From Anaerolineaceae bacterium (GTDB taxonomy: Bacteria > Chloroflexota > Anaerolineae > Aggregatilineales > Phototrophicaceae), in the NCBI GenBank assembly GCA_007693385.1, contig REDR01000070.1:1-58796 (forward strand): 58,796 nt of DNA, given 5' to 3'. Below, piece after piece: positions 58,748 to 58,796 of this stretch; position 1 is the first letter of the stretch, and every line of letters starts with the position of its first letter. The position numbers and the translations under genes are program-made. A model generated the notes under the pieces. The model was given only the letters and a program-made list of their open reading frames with translations. It was not told the origin of the DNA and searched no databases.

Positions 58748-58796
58748 TCCCGTCGCTCAGTCGCACATGACCAACCACATATCAGCACGACGCAGG

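Noticed and set aside
1-58796. CRISPR array, tRNA or rRNA genes, insertion sequences
   Set aside because: No regularly spaced repeats, no tRNA-like arm sequences and no transposase-like protein were recognised by eye; a tRNA scan was not run.

Overview
The window reads as a piece of a bacterial chromosome, most likely from the phylum Chloroflexota (an Anaerolineae-like lineage). The case is circumstantial: a dense GC-rich genome, a DHH-CBS-tRNA nucleotidyltransferase fusion, ferredoxin-dependent 2-oxoacid oxidoreductase genes (korAB), a very large membrane protein of the 6-pyruvoyl-tetrahydropterin-synthase-related family, FAS1 proteins, a UbiA prenyltransferase, a DUF2270 protein beside dnaX/ybaB/recR, and no outer-membrane genes. 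No rRNA, tRNA, CRISPR array, prophage or insertion sequence was recognised by eye.

Layout. 0-5.7 kb: a secreted sugar-dehydrogenase-like protein, then a compact seven-gene minus-strand operon (two GNATs, an unknown, two membrane TPR proteins, two related membrane-anchored unknowns). 5.7-10.6 kb: a plus-strand run with a giant membrane protein, a TPR protein, a URO-D-fold protein, RsmD and a degenerate ImmA/IrrE-like protein. 10.6-13.5 kb: minus-strand DinB-like, TlpA/CcdA thiol-redox pair and a cupin. 13.6-19.0 kb: minus-strand operon UbiA, membrane protein, lipoprotein, DHH-CBS-CCA enzyme, GNAT. 19.2-24 kb: M1 metallopeptidase, a membrane-fused Mur ligase, convergent ComM/YifB. 24-31 kb: a RodZ-serine beta-lactamase-fold fusion, two FAS1 proteins, Ddl and an OmpR-type regulator. 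31-38 kb: membrane glycosyltransferase, orphan HicB-like protein, korB/korA, a transsulfuration PLP enzyme. 38-45 kb: Ig-like anchored protein, deoxynucleoside kinase, aminotransferase, HIT protein, a double DsbA-like membrane protein, a gluzincin-like peptidase. 45-54 kb: aconitase, a frameshifted MFS transporter, SbcC, a hybrid-sensor histidine kinase. 54-58.8 kb: dnaX, ybaB, DUF2270, a 38-residue membrane ORF, a Tat-exported deacetylase, recR.

Themes. Several genes concern the envelope (Ddl, Mur ligase, RodZ-hydrolase fusion, deacetylase, FAS1 adhesins, glycosyltransferase) and extracytoplasmic thiol chemistry (CcdA-TlpA, double DsbA). KorAB and aconitase fit TCA-cycle chemistry. The most unusual items are the RodZ-hydrolase fusion, the coupled 38-residue membrane ORF inside the dnaX-recR cluster, the ImmA/IrrE-like protein without its zinc motif, the Mur ligase with a membrane N-terminus, and a family of intergenic GGCGTAGC/GCTACGCC palindromes. 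Functional calls rest on motif recognition by eye; no database search was run.
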